From: FEN-1350 sp964643355
GTDB lineage: Bacteria > Planctomycetota > Phycisphaerae > Sedimentisphaerales > Anaerohalosphaeraceae
Length of the DNA stretch: 64,000 nucleotides
Assembly: GCA_964643355.1 (NCBI GenBank)
Contig: CAZXPW010000012.1
Coordinates: 30,334-94,333 of the forward strand
Direction: 5' to 3'
Shown here: in pieces, positions 50,589-59,900 of the stretch
Layout: every line of letters starts with the position of its first letter
Numbering within the stretch: position 1 is the stretch's first letter
Position numbers and translations under genes: made by a program
Notes under the pieces: generated by a model
What the model saw: the letters and a program-made list of their open reading frames with translations, nothing else
Databases searched by the model: none
What the model was told of the DNA's origin: nothing

Positions 50589-52529
50589 TTACCGCTCCTT
50601 GGCCTCAAATTCCGCGTCGATCACATCATCGCCGCCTTTCCGCCGTACCTCTCCTTCCTTTGGCGGCGTTTGCGCCGCGGGTCCGCCTGCCGGCGCGGCA
50701 CCGGGAGTTGCCGCCCGCTTCTTGGCCGCCTCTTCGTACATGGCTTTGCCCAACTCCTGCGACGCGCTGCCGAGATTTTCGACGGCCTTGCGAATCGCGT
50801 CGGCGTTGTCGCCTTTGACGGCCTCTTTCAAATTGTTGACCGCGCTTTCGATATTCCCTCGGGTCTCGGCCGACACTTTGTCGCCGTGTTCTTTGAGCGT
50901 CTTTTCCGTCTGATAGATAAGTTGATCCGCCTGGTTCTTCAAGTCCACTACTTCGCGCCGCCGTTTGTCTTCGGCAGAGTGGCTTTCGGCGTCCTTACGC
51001 ATCTTTTCGACCTCGTCTTTACTCAGGCCCGAGCTGGACTGAATCGCGATCGACTGTTCTTTCCCTGTTCCCAGATCCTTGGCCGAGACATGCAGAATGC
51101 CGTTGGCGTCGATGTCGAAACTCACCTCGATCTGCGGCACGCCGCGAGGAGCCGGAGGCAGACCGGTCAACTGGAAACGACCCAGCGTCCGGTTGTCGCG
51201 GGCAAATTCCCGCTCGCCTTGCAAGACATGGATATCCACGCTTGTTTGGCTGTCGGCGGCGGTCGAGAAGACTTCTTTTTTGCTCGTGGGGATCGTCGTA
51301 TTCCGTTCAATCAGTCGCGTCATTACGCCGCCCAGCGTCTCAACGCCCAGCGACAGCGGCGTAACATCCAGCAGCAGAATATCCTTGACCCCTTCGTCGC
51401 CCGAAAGGATTGCCCCCTGGATCGCCGCGCCGACGGAAACCACCTCGTCGGGATTGATGCTTTTGTTGGGCTCGCGATGGAACAGATCCTTGGCGATCTG
51501 CTGAACTTTGGGGATCCGGATCGATCCGCCGACCAGCAGAACCTCTGAAATATCCGATGGTTTGAGTTTGGCGTCCTGCAGGGCCTGAATGCACGGCTGT
51601 TTGAGTCGCTCAAAGACCGGCTCGGCCAGCGATTCGAACTTGCTTCGCGTGATGGTCATCTGCAGGTGTTTGGGCCCGGAGGCGTCGGCCGTGATAAACG
51701 GCAGATTGATCGTCGCCTCGACCTGGGTGCTCAGTTCGCACTTGGCCTTTTCCGCAGCTTCTTTGAGCCGCTGGTGTGCCATCGGGTCCTTGCGAAGATC
51801 GATGCCTTCCTTTTTGCGAAACTCCTCGGCCAGATACTGGATCAACACTTCGTCCAGATCGTCGCCGCCCAGATGCGTATCGCCATTGGTGCTGAGTACC
51901 TCAACGACATTATCCCCGATATCCAGAATCGAAATATCAAAAGTACCGCCGCCAAAGTCAAAGACCGCGATCTTGCCTTCCTTTTTCTTTTCCAAGCCAT
52001 AGGCCAGCGCCGCGGCCGTCGGTTCGTTGATGATCCGTTCCACTTTCAGGCCCGCGATATGCCCGGCATCCTTGGTGGCCTGACGCTGAGCGTCGTTGAA
52101 ATACGCCGGCACGGTGATCACCGCCTGTTCGACCTTCTCGCCCAGATAATCTTCGGCCGTCTTTTTGAGATCCATCAAAATCATCGCCGAAATCTCCGGC
52201 GGCGTATAGTCCTTGCCGCGAATATTGACCTTGACTAGCTCGTCGGCGGCGCCGACGATCTTGTACGGAACCAGCTTCTCTTCGCTGGCCACTTCACGAT
52301 GACGCCGACCCATGAATCGCTTGATCGAATACACCGTGTTCAGCGGATTGGTCACCTGCTGGTGTTTGGCGATCTGTCCGATCAGCCGCTCGCCCTTGTC
52401 CGTAAAACCCACCACCGAAGGCGTCAATCGCGAACCCGAAGAGTTTACCAGCACCTTTGGCGTCGATCCTTCCATGATCGAAACGACCGAGTTGGTAGTA
52501 CCCAAATCAATTCCAATAATCTTTGCCAT
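50589..52529 (-). CDS. dnaK: Chaperone DnaK (Hsp70)
   Basis: The 646-residue chaperone has an ATPase domain beginning AKIIGIDLGTTNSVVSIMEG, with IAVFDFGGGTFDISIL. The linker region leads to the substrate-binding domain (IQSSSGLSKDEVEKMRKDAE), and the tail ends GGDDVIDAEFE-AKER. It binds exposed hydrophobic peptides with DnaJ and GrpE. Neither partner gene is adjacent. Upstream lie no CIRCE element and no convincing sigma-70 promoter, but there is a sigma-54-type site. Confidence 0.97.
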   Translation of the reverse strand: MAKIIGIDLGTTNSVVSIMEGSTPKVLVNSSGSRLTPSVVGFTDKGERLIGQIAKHQQVTNPLNTVYSIKRFMGRRHREVASEEKLVPYKIVGAADELVKVNIRGKDYTPPEISAMILMDLKKTAEDYLGEKVEQAVITVPAYFNDAQRQATKDAGHIAGLKVERIINEPTAAALAYGLEKKKEGKIAVFDFGGGTFDISILDIGDNVVEVLSTNGDTHLGGDDLDEVLIQYLAEEFRKKEGIDLRKDPMAHQRLKEAAEKAKCELSTQVEATINLPFITADASGPKHLQMTITRSKFESLAEPVFERLKQPCIQALQDAKLKPSDISEVLLVGGSIRIPKVQQIAKDLFHREPNKSINPDEVVSVGAAIQGAILSGDEGVKDILLLDVTPLSLGVETLGGVMTRLIERNTTIPTSKKEVFSTAADSQTSVDIHVLQGEREFARDNRTLGRFQLTGLPPAPRGVPQIEVSFDIDANGILHVSAKDLGTGKEQSIAIQSSSGLSKDEVEKMRKDAESHSAEDKRRREVVDLKNQADQLIYQTEKTLKEHGDKVSAETRGNIESAVNNLKEAVKGDNADAIRKAVENLGSASQELGKAMYEEAAKKRAATPGAAPAGGPAAQTPPKEGEVRRKGGDDVIDAEFEAKER

Positions 52530-52593
52530 GGTTTAGCTCCCTATTTCTCGCATATTGCGATAGCTGTAGGAATCATTTTGTCAAATATGAATT

Positions 52594-52609
52594 TGCAAAG
52601 CCTGTGCCA
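52594..52609 (-). promoter_or_regulatory. Sigma-54 (RpoN) promoter upstream of dnaK
   Basis: On the minus strand TGGCACAGGCTTTGCA matches the sigma-54 consensus TGGCACG-N4-TTGCW at every specified position except the G after TGGCAC. GG and GC are correctly spaced. The predicted start near 52584 is about 55 bases before the dnaK ATG. Three ATTGAC direct repeats at 52652-52684 lie 70-100 bases upstream, where enhancer-binding activators usually sit. Confidence 0.6.
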
Positions 52610-52798
52610 GAAGGGCAAAAGTATTTAAGTGTTTATATTTACAAAGGTTAAGTCAATATCGAGATGTGTGGTCAATCTGTCAATATGGCAGATTCTCACT
52701 TGGAAAAGGCAAATCAATCCGGATGGAAACGATCGGTTGGTGTTTGCTGGTCAGAGACGGGACCTGTGGGTATTGCGATGGCGCCGTTATCGCTTTGG
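52610..52798. other. Upstream region of dnaK with ATTGAC repeats
   Basis: Apart from three copies of ATTGAC on the minus strand (two within ATATTGAC), this AT-rich stretch between dnaK and the GH43 stop holds no gene or terminator that I can support. Confidence 0.4.
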
Positions 52799-53785
52799 TC
52801 AACGACGATTTCCGGATGGATCTGCGTTCCCTCCGGTCATTACGATCGGGACGATCAGGCCGTCTGGGGTGTATTCCACCCGATCAATGCAAATCTGCCG
52901 TCGCCCGCGGTAAGGGCCGTCGCCGGTTTGATTTTCCCAGCGGTGATAGAAAATCAGCCATTCGCCGGTGGTCGGATGTCGAATAAATGAATGGTGACCT
53001 GGGCCTTTCCGCCTGGGATCGCTGGTCAGGATGGCCCCGCGATAGGTCCAGGGACCAGTGGGCGTTTCGGCCGTTGCATAATGCACCGAGTAGGATGAAC
53101 TCTGCCAGTTTCCGTGACTGTACGACAAATAATACCGCCCGTCGCGAACATGCACAAATGCGCCTTCGGTGAATTGCGGCGGAGTCTGGACGGGAATCTC
53201 CCGCGCAAAGCTCACCATGTCCGGATTTAATTCGAACACCCGCAACTTGGCCCCGGCGCTTCCGCCGGCATAGAAGTATGATTTGCCCGAGGGAAGATCC
53301 GTAAAAACCATCGGATCGATCGCTTCGAATCCGTTGCCTCCCGTCAGCAAAGGTTTGCCTGAATCCCGGAAAGGTCCTCCGGGTCCCTCGCCTACGGCTA
53401 CGCCGATTCGGGAGGGTGTCGGATTCTGTGGACCGACGGAGTAATAACAGAACCATTTCCCGTTTTTCTCCAATACCGACGGGGCCCACGCATGATGCAC
53501 CTTTTGACCGTCATCCTCAATCCACCCCACATCCTTGAATTCCAGTATCGGCCCGTGTCGCTGCCAGTGTAGAAGGTCGGTCGAGGAGAATGCGAAAAAG
53601 CGCGCCTGCCGGTTGTCACTCCAGGTGGGGTAGATCCACACCGTATCGCCGAAAACCAGCGCATGCGGATCCGCGCCGGGCAGGATCGGATTGGCCGAAT
53701 ACAGCCGCGGGACGACAAATACCCCCAGCAACAAGATCACAAGGGTAGTCGTGGATTCGATCGTGGCTGGTTTGGGTGTGGGCAT
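52799..53785 (-). CDS. GH43-family glycoside hydrolase, exported
   Basis: The 328-residue protein has a signal peptide, then a five-bladed propeller typical of GH43, which includes arabinofuranosidases and xylosidases. The catalytic triad is visible: Asp39 (PGADPHALVF), Asp in AIDPMVFTDL and the acid Glu in FTEGAFVHV. It follows mcsB by 24 bases on the same strand, an odd position for a secreted glycosidase. The ribosome site is weak. Confidence 0.87.
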   Translation of the reverse strand: MPTPKPATIESTTTLVILLLGVFVVPRLYSANPILPGADPHALVFGDTVWIYPTWSDNRQARFFAFSSTDLLHWQRHGPILEFKDVGWIEDDGQKVHHAWAPSVLEKNGKWFCYYSVGPQNPTPSRIGVAVGEGPGGPFRDSGKPLLTGGNGFEAIDPMVFTDLPSGKSYFYAGGSAGAKLRVFELNPDMVSFAREIPVQTPPQFTEGAFVHVRDGRYYLSYSHGNWQSSSYSVHYATAETPTGPWTYRGAILTSDPRRKGPGHHSFIRHPTTGEWLIFYHRWENQTGDGPYRGRRQICIDRVEYTPDGLIVPIVMTGGNADPSGNRR

Positions 53786-53809
53786 AGACCGGGGATTCGT
53801 TGGCCGACT

Positions 53810-54865
53810 TTAATTTTTGCATAGTCGCGATCGGATGATCCCGGCGCGCGTCGCGTCGCGTCGATCCGGATCCAGCGGTTCGCCCTGGTTCATCTGCAGA
53901 TGCGCCGGCTGGGTGAGCATAAACAGTTCGTTAATCGTCCGGATGGACAATCCCTGGATCCGGTGCAGGTTCACTCCCAGCCGAATGTGGCTGAGCAAAA
54001 ATAACGCTTCGTGCGAACTGATCAGCCGTGCGTTGCCGAGCACTCCCAGCGCCCGCTGGATCTTGTCGTCGAGAGCGTCCAGTTGTTTATCCAGAAGTTT
54101 TTGCCGGGCGAGGTGTTCATATTCGACGATCCGAGGAACGATGACATCGTTGAACTGACTGACGATTTCCTCTTCGCGCACGCCGAGCGTGACCTGGTTG
54201 GAAAGCTGATAAAAATCGCCGACGGCCTCGGTCCCTTCTCCAAAGAGTCCCCGCACCGTCAAATCGGCGTCGCGAGCGGCCTGCAGAAATTTCTCGATCT
54301 GCCCGGCCATCTTCAGCGCCGGCAAATGCAGCATGACCGACACGCGGATTCCCGTTCCGAGATTGGTCGGGCAGGCCGTCAAATACCCATAGTCGGGATG
54401 AAAGGCGAATTCGACCTTCTGTTCGATGAGAGTGTCGATCCGATTGATCCGTTCCCAGCACGGCCGCAGTTGCAGACCGGTGGCAAAGGCCTGGATCCGC
54501 AGGTGATCTTCCTCATTGATCATGGCCGTAAACGATTCGCTGGTCGCAATCACAACCCCTCGCGGCCCCTTGCCCATTGCATGTTGGCGACTGATGAGGT
54601 GTCGCTCGACCAGAAGCTCCTGTTCAATCGCCGGTACACCGTCCACATCCACATAAAAAACCGGCTCGCCCAGATCGATTCCGAGAATCGCTTCCTTCAA
54701 TGTCCGGAGGATCTGCCGTTTTCGCTGTTGCGTCAGGCAAGGCAGGAACTCGTATCCCGCCAGATTGCGTGCCAGGCGGATCCGCGAAGAAATAACGATG
54801 TCGGCCCCGGGTCCGGAACCCTGGAACCACTCGCTGATTCGGCTGGATAAGTCTTTCGGTCTCAT
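53810..54865 (-). CDS. mcsB: Protein arginine kinase McsB
   Basis: McsB phosphorylates arginine residues of damaged proteins, marking them for ClpCP. The 351-residue protein has the guanido-kinase core: VISSRIRLARNLAGYEFLPC, AINEEDHLRIQ-type MINEEDHLRIQ, CPTNLGTGIRVSVM with the catalytic Cys, and VRGLFGEGTEAVGDFYQLSN. Near the C terminus RDATRA matches the RDXXRA phospho-arginine pocket. I start at the ATG before RPKDLSSR; longer upstream starts run into mcsA. mcsA lies 31 bases upstream. No ctsR or clpC is in the window. Confidence 0.92.
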   Translation of the reverse strand: MRPKDLSSRISEWFQGSGPGADIVISSRIRLARNLAGYEFLPCLTQQRKRQILRTLKEAILGIDLGEPVFYVDVDGVPAIEQELLVERHLISRQHAMGKGPRGVVIATSESFTAMINEEDHLRIQAFATGLQLRPCWERINRIDTLIEQKVEFAFHPDYGYLTACPTNLGTGIRVSVMLHLPALKMAGQIEKFLQAARDADLTVRGLFGEGTEAVGDFYQLSNQVTLGVREEEIVSQFNDVIVPRIVEYEHLARQKLLDKQLDALDDKIQRALGVLGNARLISSHEALFLLSHIRLGVNLHRIQGLSIRTINELFMLTQPAHLQMNQGEPLDPDRRDATRAGIIRSRLCKN

Positions 54866-54896
54866 GGTCGTATCTTCATCCCGATCCTTGCGGTGC

Positions 54897-55406
54897 TCAG
54901 GGAGTTTGCAGTTGTTTGATCCGGTCGCGAAGCCGGGCCGCCGTTTCATAGTCTTCGGTTCGGACGGCCGCATCGAGATCCTTCTGAAGCTGGGCCAGTT
55001 CGATCTGGTGTTTGGCCGGCATCGGCGTTCGCGACGGAACCTTGCCACAGTGACGGGTATGCCCCGCCTGAGATTTTTCGATCAGCGGTTCCAGATGTTC
55101 GCGAAAAACATCGTAGTCGGCCGGACATCCCAGCAGACTTTTCTTTCCGAATTCCTTCAAGGTCATTCCGCACGCCGGACAGGCGATCCCGCCCGGAGCC
55201 GCTTCGTCATCCCGGGCAGGATTCTTGGATTGCCCCTGAGCCGACAGCAGCGTACTCAGTAATTCGTTGAGGGGAATCTGGCTCTTGATCGACAATCCCT
55301 GCTGCTGCGCGCAACTTTCGCACAGGTGCGTCTCTTCCCGATGTCCGTTCTGGATTTCGGTCAGATGGATCGTCGCCGAATGCTTTTTACAGATCTGACA
55401 CAACAT
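54897..55406 (-). CDS. mcsA: McsB activator McsA (zinc-binding, UVR-motif protein)
   Basis: The 169-residue protein has two zinc-finger pairs (MLCQICKKH with LCESCAQQ, and IACPACG with a later LGCPADY). A C-terminal UVR motif (ELAQLQKDLDAAVRTEDYET) is present. McsA activates McsB. It precedes mcsB with a gap of 31 bases and has its own promoter upstream. Confidence 0.9.
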   Translation of the reverse strand: MLCQICKKHSATIHLTEIQNGHREETHLCESCAQQQGLSIKSQIPLNELLSTLLSAQGQSKNPARDDEAAPGGIACPACGMTLKEFGKKSLLGCPADYDVFREHLEPLIEKSQAGHTRHCGKVPSRTPMPAKHQIELAQLQKDLDAAVRTEDYETAARLRDRIKQLQTP

Positions 55407-55468
55407 ATCCGATATCTCCGGGCTTTCGTGCCCAGGGTGTCGTTCCTTCGTGAATCGTTTCTGATTTC

Positions 55469-55498
55469 ATTATACGATACAAGAGGAGGCCTTGGCAA
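55469..55498 (-). promoter_or_regulatory. Promoter for mcsA-mcsB
   Basis: TTGCCA (55498-55493), 18 bases, a perfect TATAAT (55474-55469) on the minus strand, about 55 bases before mcsA. No CtsR-type direct repeat (GGTCAAA) overlaps it. Confidence 0.5.
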
Positions 55499-55526
55499 GA
55501 GCGCGGATCCAAACGGCCCACGGATC

Positions 55527-56036
55527 TCACCCTTTTTGCGGAAGACCCTTTTCCTGGAGTTTTCGTTTGAGCCGCTCATTAACGCTTCGGGGAATCAGCT
55601 TGGACACATCCCCGCCCAGCAGGGCGATTTCGCGAACCATCGTGGAACTGACGAAACCGTATTCCTCGGAGGTCATAATGAATACCGTCTCAATGCCGGC
55701 GACTCGCCGATTGGTCATCGCCAGTTGAAATTCGTATTGGACATCGGTGAGATTCCGCAGACCGCGGATCATCACATCGGCCTTGATCCGCGAAGCGAAC
55801 TCGACCGTCAGGCAATCGTAACTTTGCACCGATACTCGAGGATAGGGGCGAGTCAACTCACGAATCATTTCCACCCGTTCAGCCGGCGTGAACAAATCCG
55901 CCTTGGCGGGATTTTGGCCCACCGCCACGATCAACCGGTCAAACATCAAGACCCCTCGACCGATAACATCGAGATGTCCATTTGTGATGGGATCGAATGA
56001 ACCGGGGAAAATGGCCGTGACGGGCTTGTGTTCCAT
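55527..56036 (-). CDS. coaD: Phosphopantetheine adenylyltransferase
   Basis: CoaD transfers AMP to 4'-phosphopantetheine in coenzyme A synthesis. The 169-residue protein has PGSFDPITNGHLDVI with the TxGH motif, VMIRGLRNLTDVQYEFQLA and SSTMVREIA. Length and motifs are normal. It lies 23 bases after the HD-like gene on the same strand. Confidence 0.95.
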   Translation of the reverse strand: MEHKPVTAIFPGSFDPITNGHLDVIGRGVLMFDRLIVAVGQNPAKADLFTPAERVEMIRELTRPYPRVSVQSYDCLTVEFASRIKADVMIRGLRNLTDVQYEFQLAMTNRRVAGIETVFIMTSEEYGFVSSTMVREIALLGGDVSKLIPRSVNERLKRKLQEKGLPQKG

Positions 56037-56059
56037 AGTTGAAGAAATCCGCGCTTCGC

Positions 56060-56773
56060 TTATCTGGCCGTCTCTCGTTGGTCCAGCGATTCGATAATCG
56101 TTTCTTCCAGATCCTTCGCGGCGTTTTCGACGGCAAGCTGATTCATGAAATATTCCGTCGCCGCGTATCGTTGCTCGGCGAGCTTGCGAACGGATTCATA
56201 CCGAAAACTTTCTTTCAGACGCGCCTGCCAGTACTGGTAATCAATCTTGCGTTTCCAACTGCTCAACACATCGGTCACGCCCTTGCCGTGGATCATATAC
56301 CGGCGAAACTCGTTGAAGATGCCCACCGCACCCATGTCATCCAGGTTGCGACCGTCGGACAGGATCATCGCCTCGGTCATTTCGCTGCGCCGATTGCCCG
56401 ACTCGCTGATGATTTTGTTGATCTTGTCGATCTTCGGGCCGGCCAGCGCTCCGGCCAGTTTGTCCGCCACCACCTGGGTGGAAAAATCGTGCAGATCGCT
56501 GATGCTCACATCGGCCAGCACCATTCGCGCCGCCGTATTCTCCGCGTCGGCATAGTGGGCGAAACCCGTCTCCGAGAAATACGCCGCCGCGATCAGACAA
56601 AAACGATCGACCGCGACATTGGCCGACAACAATTCCGGAAGCCGACAGATATGCTCGACATTCCGGACGATTCGTTGCGTACGATCCCATAACCAATTAT
56701 CCGGTATCCCCGTGATCGTCGGTACCGTCAACACCTGACGGGCGATTTCTCTGATGACATCCAACTCCGACAT
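56060..56773 (-). CDS. HD-superfamily-like protein lacking clear HD ligands
   Basis: The 237-residue all-helical protein has the framework of an HD phosphohydrolase. SDGRNLDDMGAVGIFNEFRR is close to the DADRLDALGAVGI segment of that superfamily, and the helix beginning DRTQRIVRNVEHICRL occupies the position of the usual HxxRV. The expected His-Asp pair is not obvious (AHYADAEN is a candidate second site), so metal binding may be lost. It begins the transcript with coaD and has an operator-like inverted repeat at its promoter. Confidence 0.65.
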   Translation of the reverse strand: MSELDVIREIARQVLTVPTITGIPDNWLWDRTQRIVRNVEHICRLPELLSANVAVDRFCLIAAAYFSETGFAHYADAENTAARMVLADVSISDLHDFSTQVVADKLAGALAGPKIDKINKIISESGNRRSEMTEAMILSDGRNLDDMGAVGIFNEFRRYMIHGKGVTDVLSSWKRKIDYQYWQARLKESFRYESVRKLAEQRYAATEYFMNQLAVENAAKDLEETIIESLDQRETAR

Positions 56774-56794
56774 ATCTGCTCCCTTCGAACGATT

Positions 56795-56834
56795 CAGGAA
56801 TCTACTTTATGACAGATTCCTGTTTCATCGTCAA
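56795..56834 (-). promoter_or_regulatory. Promoter with inverted repeat flanking the -10
   Basis: TTGACG (56834-56829), 17 bases, CATAAA (56811-56806) on the minus strand, for the HD-like gene and coaD. Perfect 9-base arms CAGGAATCT and AGATTCCTG (56795-56803, 56814-56822) bracket the -10 with a 10-base gap. That fits a repressor operator. No T-run follows, so it is not a terminator. Confidence 0.5.
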
Positions 56835-56923
56835 GAGGATTTACCCAAAGATACATTTTTCAGAGGTTTTAGAGAAAACCGTTCGACAAAAACACCAGAT
56901 CGCCCACCTTTCCTATTTTAACA

Positions 56924-59900
56924 TCAGTAGGCGGCCGGAACAACCGTAACCCCCTTGGAAGAAAACTCATAGGTTCCAGAGCCGGCTTGATAGATAGCAA
57001 AACCGTTTTGCATTTTGACAAATCGAGTTCCGATAAAGCTGCCGGACTCCGTTATCGATTCCGGATTCACGGCCGGAACACAGAGGGTGGCTGTGGTGTT
57101 GGCCGGGATTTCGATTTTGAGCGTCAGATTGCCATTCTCCAATTTCCAGTCCGTCATGATTGTACCCCGAATGCTGGTGTACGAGGTTTTGGCCGAAGTG
57201 AATCGCCCGCCGGGGATCGGCCGAATTACGATCGTCTCATAGCCGGGAGAAGCAAAGTCGATTCCGCCGATCGTCTTGAACATCCATTCGCCGACGGCTC
57301 CAAAGGAATAGTGGGCAAACGAGTTCATCCCGGGATCCTGGAATCCATTTTCCGGCGTCCAGCCGTCCCATCGCTCCCAGATGCTCGTGGCTCCGTGTTT
57401 GATTGAAAAGCCCCACGACGGGAACGAGTCGTTCTGGAACAGCCGATATGCCACATCCAACCGACCATAGCGATACAGCGTCATCATCAGGTCCTTGGTT
57501 CCGACAAAGCCGGTTGAAAGATGCCAATCCTTGTTCCGAATATCCTCAACCAGGTACTGTATAGCCGCGGCCCGCTTGTTTTCCGGCAGCAGGTCAAACG
57601 CCAGTCCCAGCACATATACCGTCTGCGTGTTGCCCTTGATCCGGCCGTCCTCGGCCACATAGGCCCTGTTGAAGGCCTCTCGGATCTGCTCGAATAGCGC
57701 GTAGTGCTGTGCGGCCTCTTCGGTCTTGCCCAGCACCTCGGCCGTTTTGGCCGTCAGCATTGTGCTATACGCAAAATACGCCGTTGCCAAGACATCCTTG
57801 GGCGTATCGGCCTTGATGCTCAGCCAGTCGCCGTATCCTTCCGCCGGTCGCAGCAGGTCTTTGGTCGTGCCCTTGCAGTAGGCCACCCAGCGGACCATCG
57901 CGTCGTAATGCTCTTCGAGAACGCGCTTGTCGCCATAGACCTGGTAGATCGTCCAGGGACAGATCACCCCCGCGTCGCCCCAGGCCGCCGTGCCGCCACC
58001 GGTGGCCACTTTGCGCGGCGCGACATCCGGGAAATCGCCTTTGGGTCCCTGCGCGTCTTCCAGATCGACCAGCCACTTGGTGTAAAAGGCCGAGACATCG
58101 GTGTTGTTGGTCGCCGTGCGGACATAGATTTGCGCGTCGCCCGTCCAGCCCAGCCGCTCGTCGCGTTGTGGACAATCCGTAGGGATATCAATGAAATTCG
58201 CCCGCTGCGTCTGGCAGATGTTGTGATAGAGTTGATTGGCCATCGCGTTGGAACTCTCGAATGAGCCCGCCACGGGCGTTGCGCTGGTCAGCTCGATGCC
58301 GGTGATGGTATCGAGCGTCGGCGCCTCTTCGACGCCCGTCAGTTCGACATACTGAAATCCGTGGAAGGTGAACTGCGGCTGCCAGGTTTCCTGGCGGTTC
58401 CCTCCGCGGCAGATGTAGGTATCGATCGCCCGCGCGCCGCGCAGGTTGGTCGTGTACATCGTCCCGTCGGGGTTCAGCCGCTCGGCGTAACGCAGCGTGA
58501 TCCTCTGGCCTTCTTTGCCGCGAATCTTCAGCCGCGCAAAACCGGCAAAGTTGGTCCCCATATCATAGATATAGGTTCCCGCAACCGGCTCGGTGATCTT
58601 GATGGGCTTGATCTCCTGGAACTTGCGCACCGGCACGCCCGGGTAGGCCTGTAGTTTGGCCTCGATAGCGTCGGTTACATCCACGCCCGACCACCCTTCA
58701 TCCGAGATCGGCGCGTTGGGCCTTCGCGCAAACGGCATCGGCTTTCGCGCATCGTAGGTCTCGCCCATCAGAAAGTCGGCTTCGAGGATTCGCCCGGTTC
58801 GGGCCTTCCAGGTTTCATCGGTTACGATTGTCGCTTCGCTGCCATCGGTAAACTCGATCCGAAGTTGCGCGGCGAAACGGGTGTTCTTTCCGTAGTGGTC
58901 GCGGATCCGCCCCCATCCGATGTGCCCGCTGTACCAGCCGTCGGCCAGAATCGCCCCGATGAAGTTGTCACCTTGGTTGAGCAAGCCCGTTACATCATAG
59001 GTGTTGTAATATACGCGGATGGTGTAATCCGTCCAGCCCGGCGAAAAATATTCGTCGCCGACAGGCCGGCCGCCGATGTTGAGTTTGTAGTTCCCCAACG
59101 CCGTGGCATAGACCGTTGCGCGACGGACGGGCTTGTCAATGGTGAAGGTCTTCCGCAGATACTGCGCCGGGGGCAAAAACATTCCCTCCCAGACGACTTT
59201 GGACTGCGTCCACGGCCCGATCCCGAACGCCCCCAGCGTCTTGGCGGGCTTCCATGCCGTGTCATCGAACGCTTCGACCGTCCAGTTTGCGCTTGGCGAT
59301 TCGGTTGAAAACTTCCAACTCGCATCCGAAATCAGAACCAGCGGATCTCCTTCTTTGAAGTTCACTTTCAGCATCAGGATCATTCCGGCCGGATTGGGAT
59401 TGTTGCCCGCGTTGCTGGCCTCGATTGCCAGGACATTTTTCCCAGTCGTCACCTGATCGGTGATTTCGAAGCAAGACGCCGTGGTATGGGTGTTTCCGGT
59501 GCGGACCAACCGCGTGTTGACAAACAGCGTAAAGCCGTCGTCGGCCGTGACTCCGCAGATTACCGATTGAATCGGCCGGTCAGCGGGGATCTCAAACGAC
59601 TTGCGGAACCATCGCGGGCCGATCGGCGCCGATTGCAGAGGATTGCCCTCGTCCGTCCAGATCCACTGCGCGGCTTTCAAATCCAGCACTTCGGAATCCC
59701 GCCGCTTTCGCGACGCGTCAAAACCGATCCACTTGGCCTTCCAGTCTTCCGGCTTGAGCATCCCCATCGTCCAGCTTGCGGACTTGCTCCAGGCCGAGGG
59801 CTTTCCCTGCGCATCCCAGGCCATCACCTTCCAACAGCACGCCTGATACGACTCCAGCGGCTTGCCTGCATACGCGATCTGATTGGTTGCACTTGACTCT

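Noticed and set aside
56865..56880. GGTTTT-AGAG-AAAACC hairpin after the GH78 genes
   Set aside because: Only six weak A-T-rich pairs and no T-run in either direction, so not a convincing terminator.
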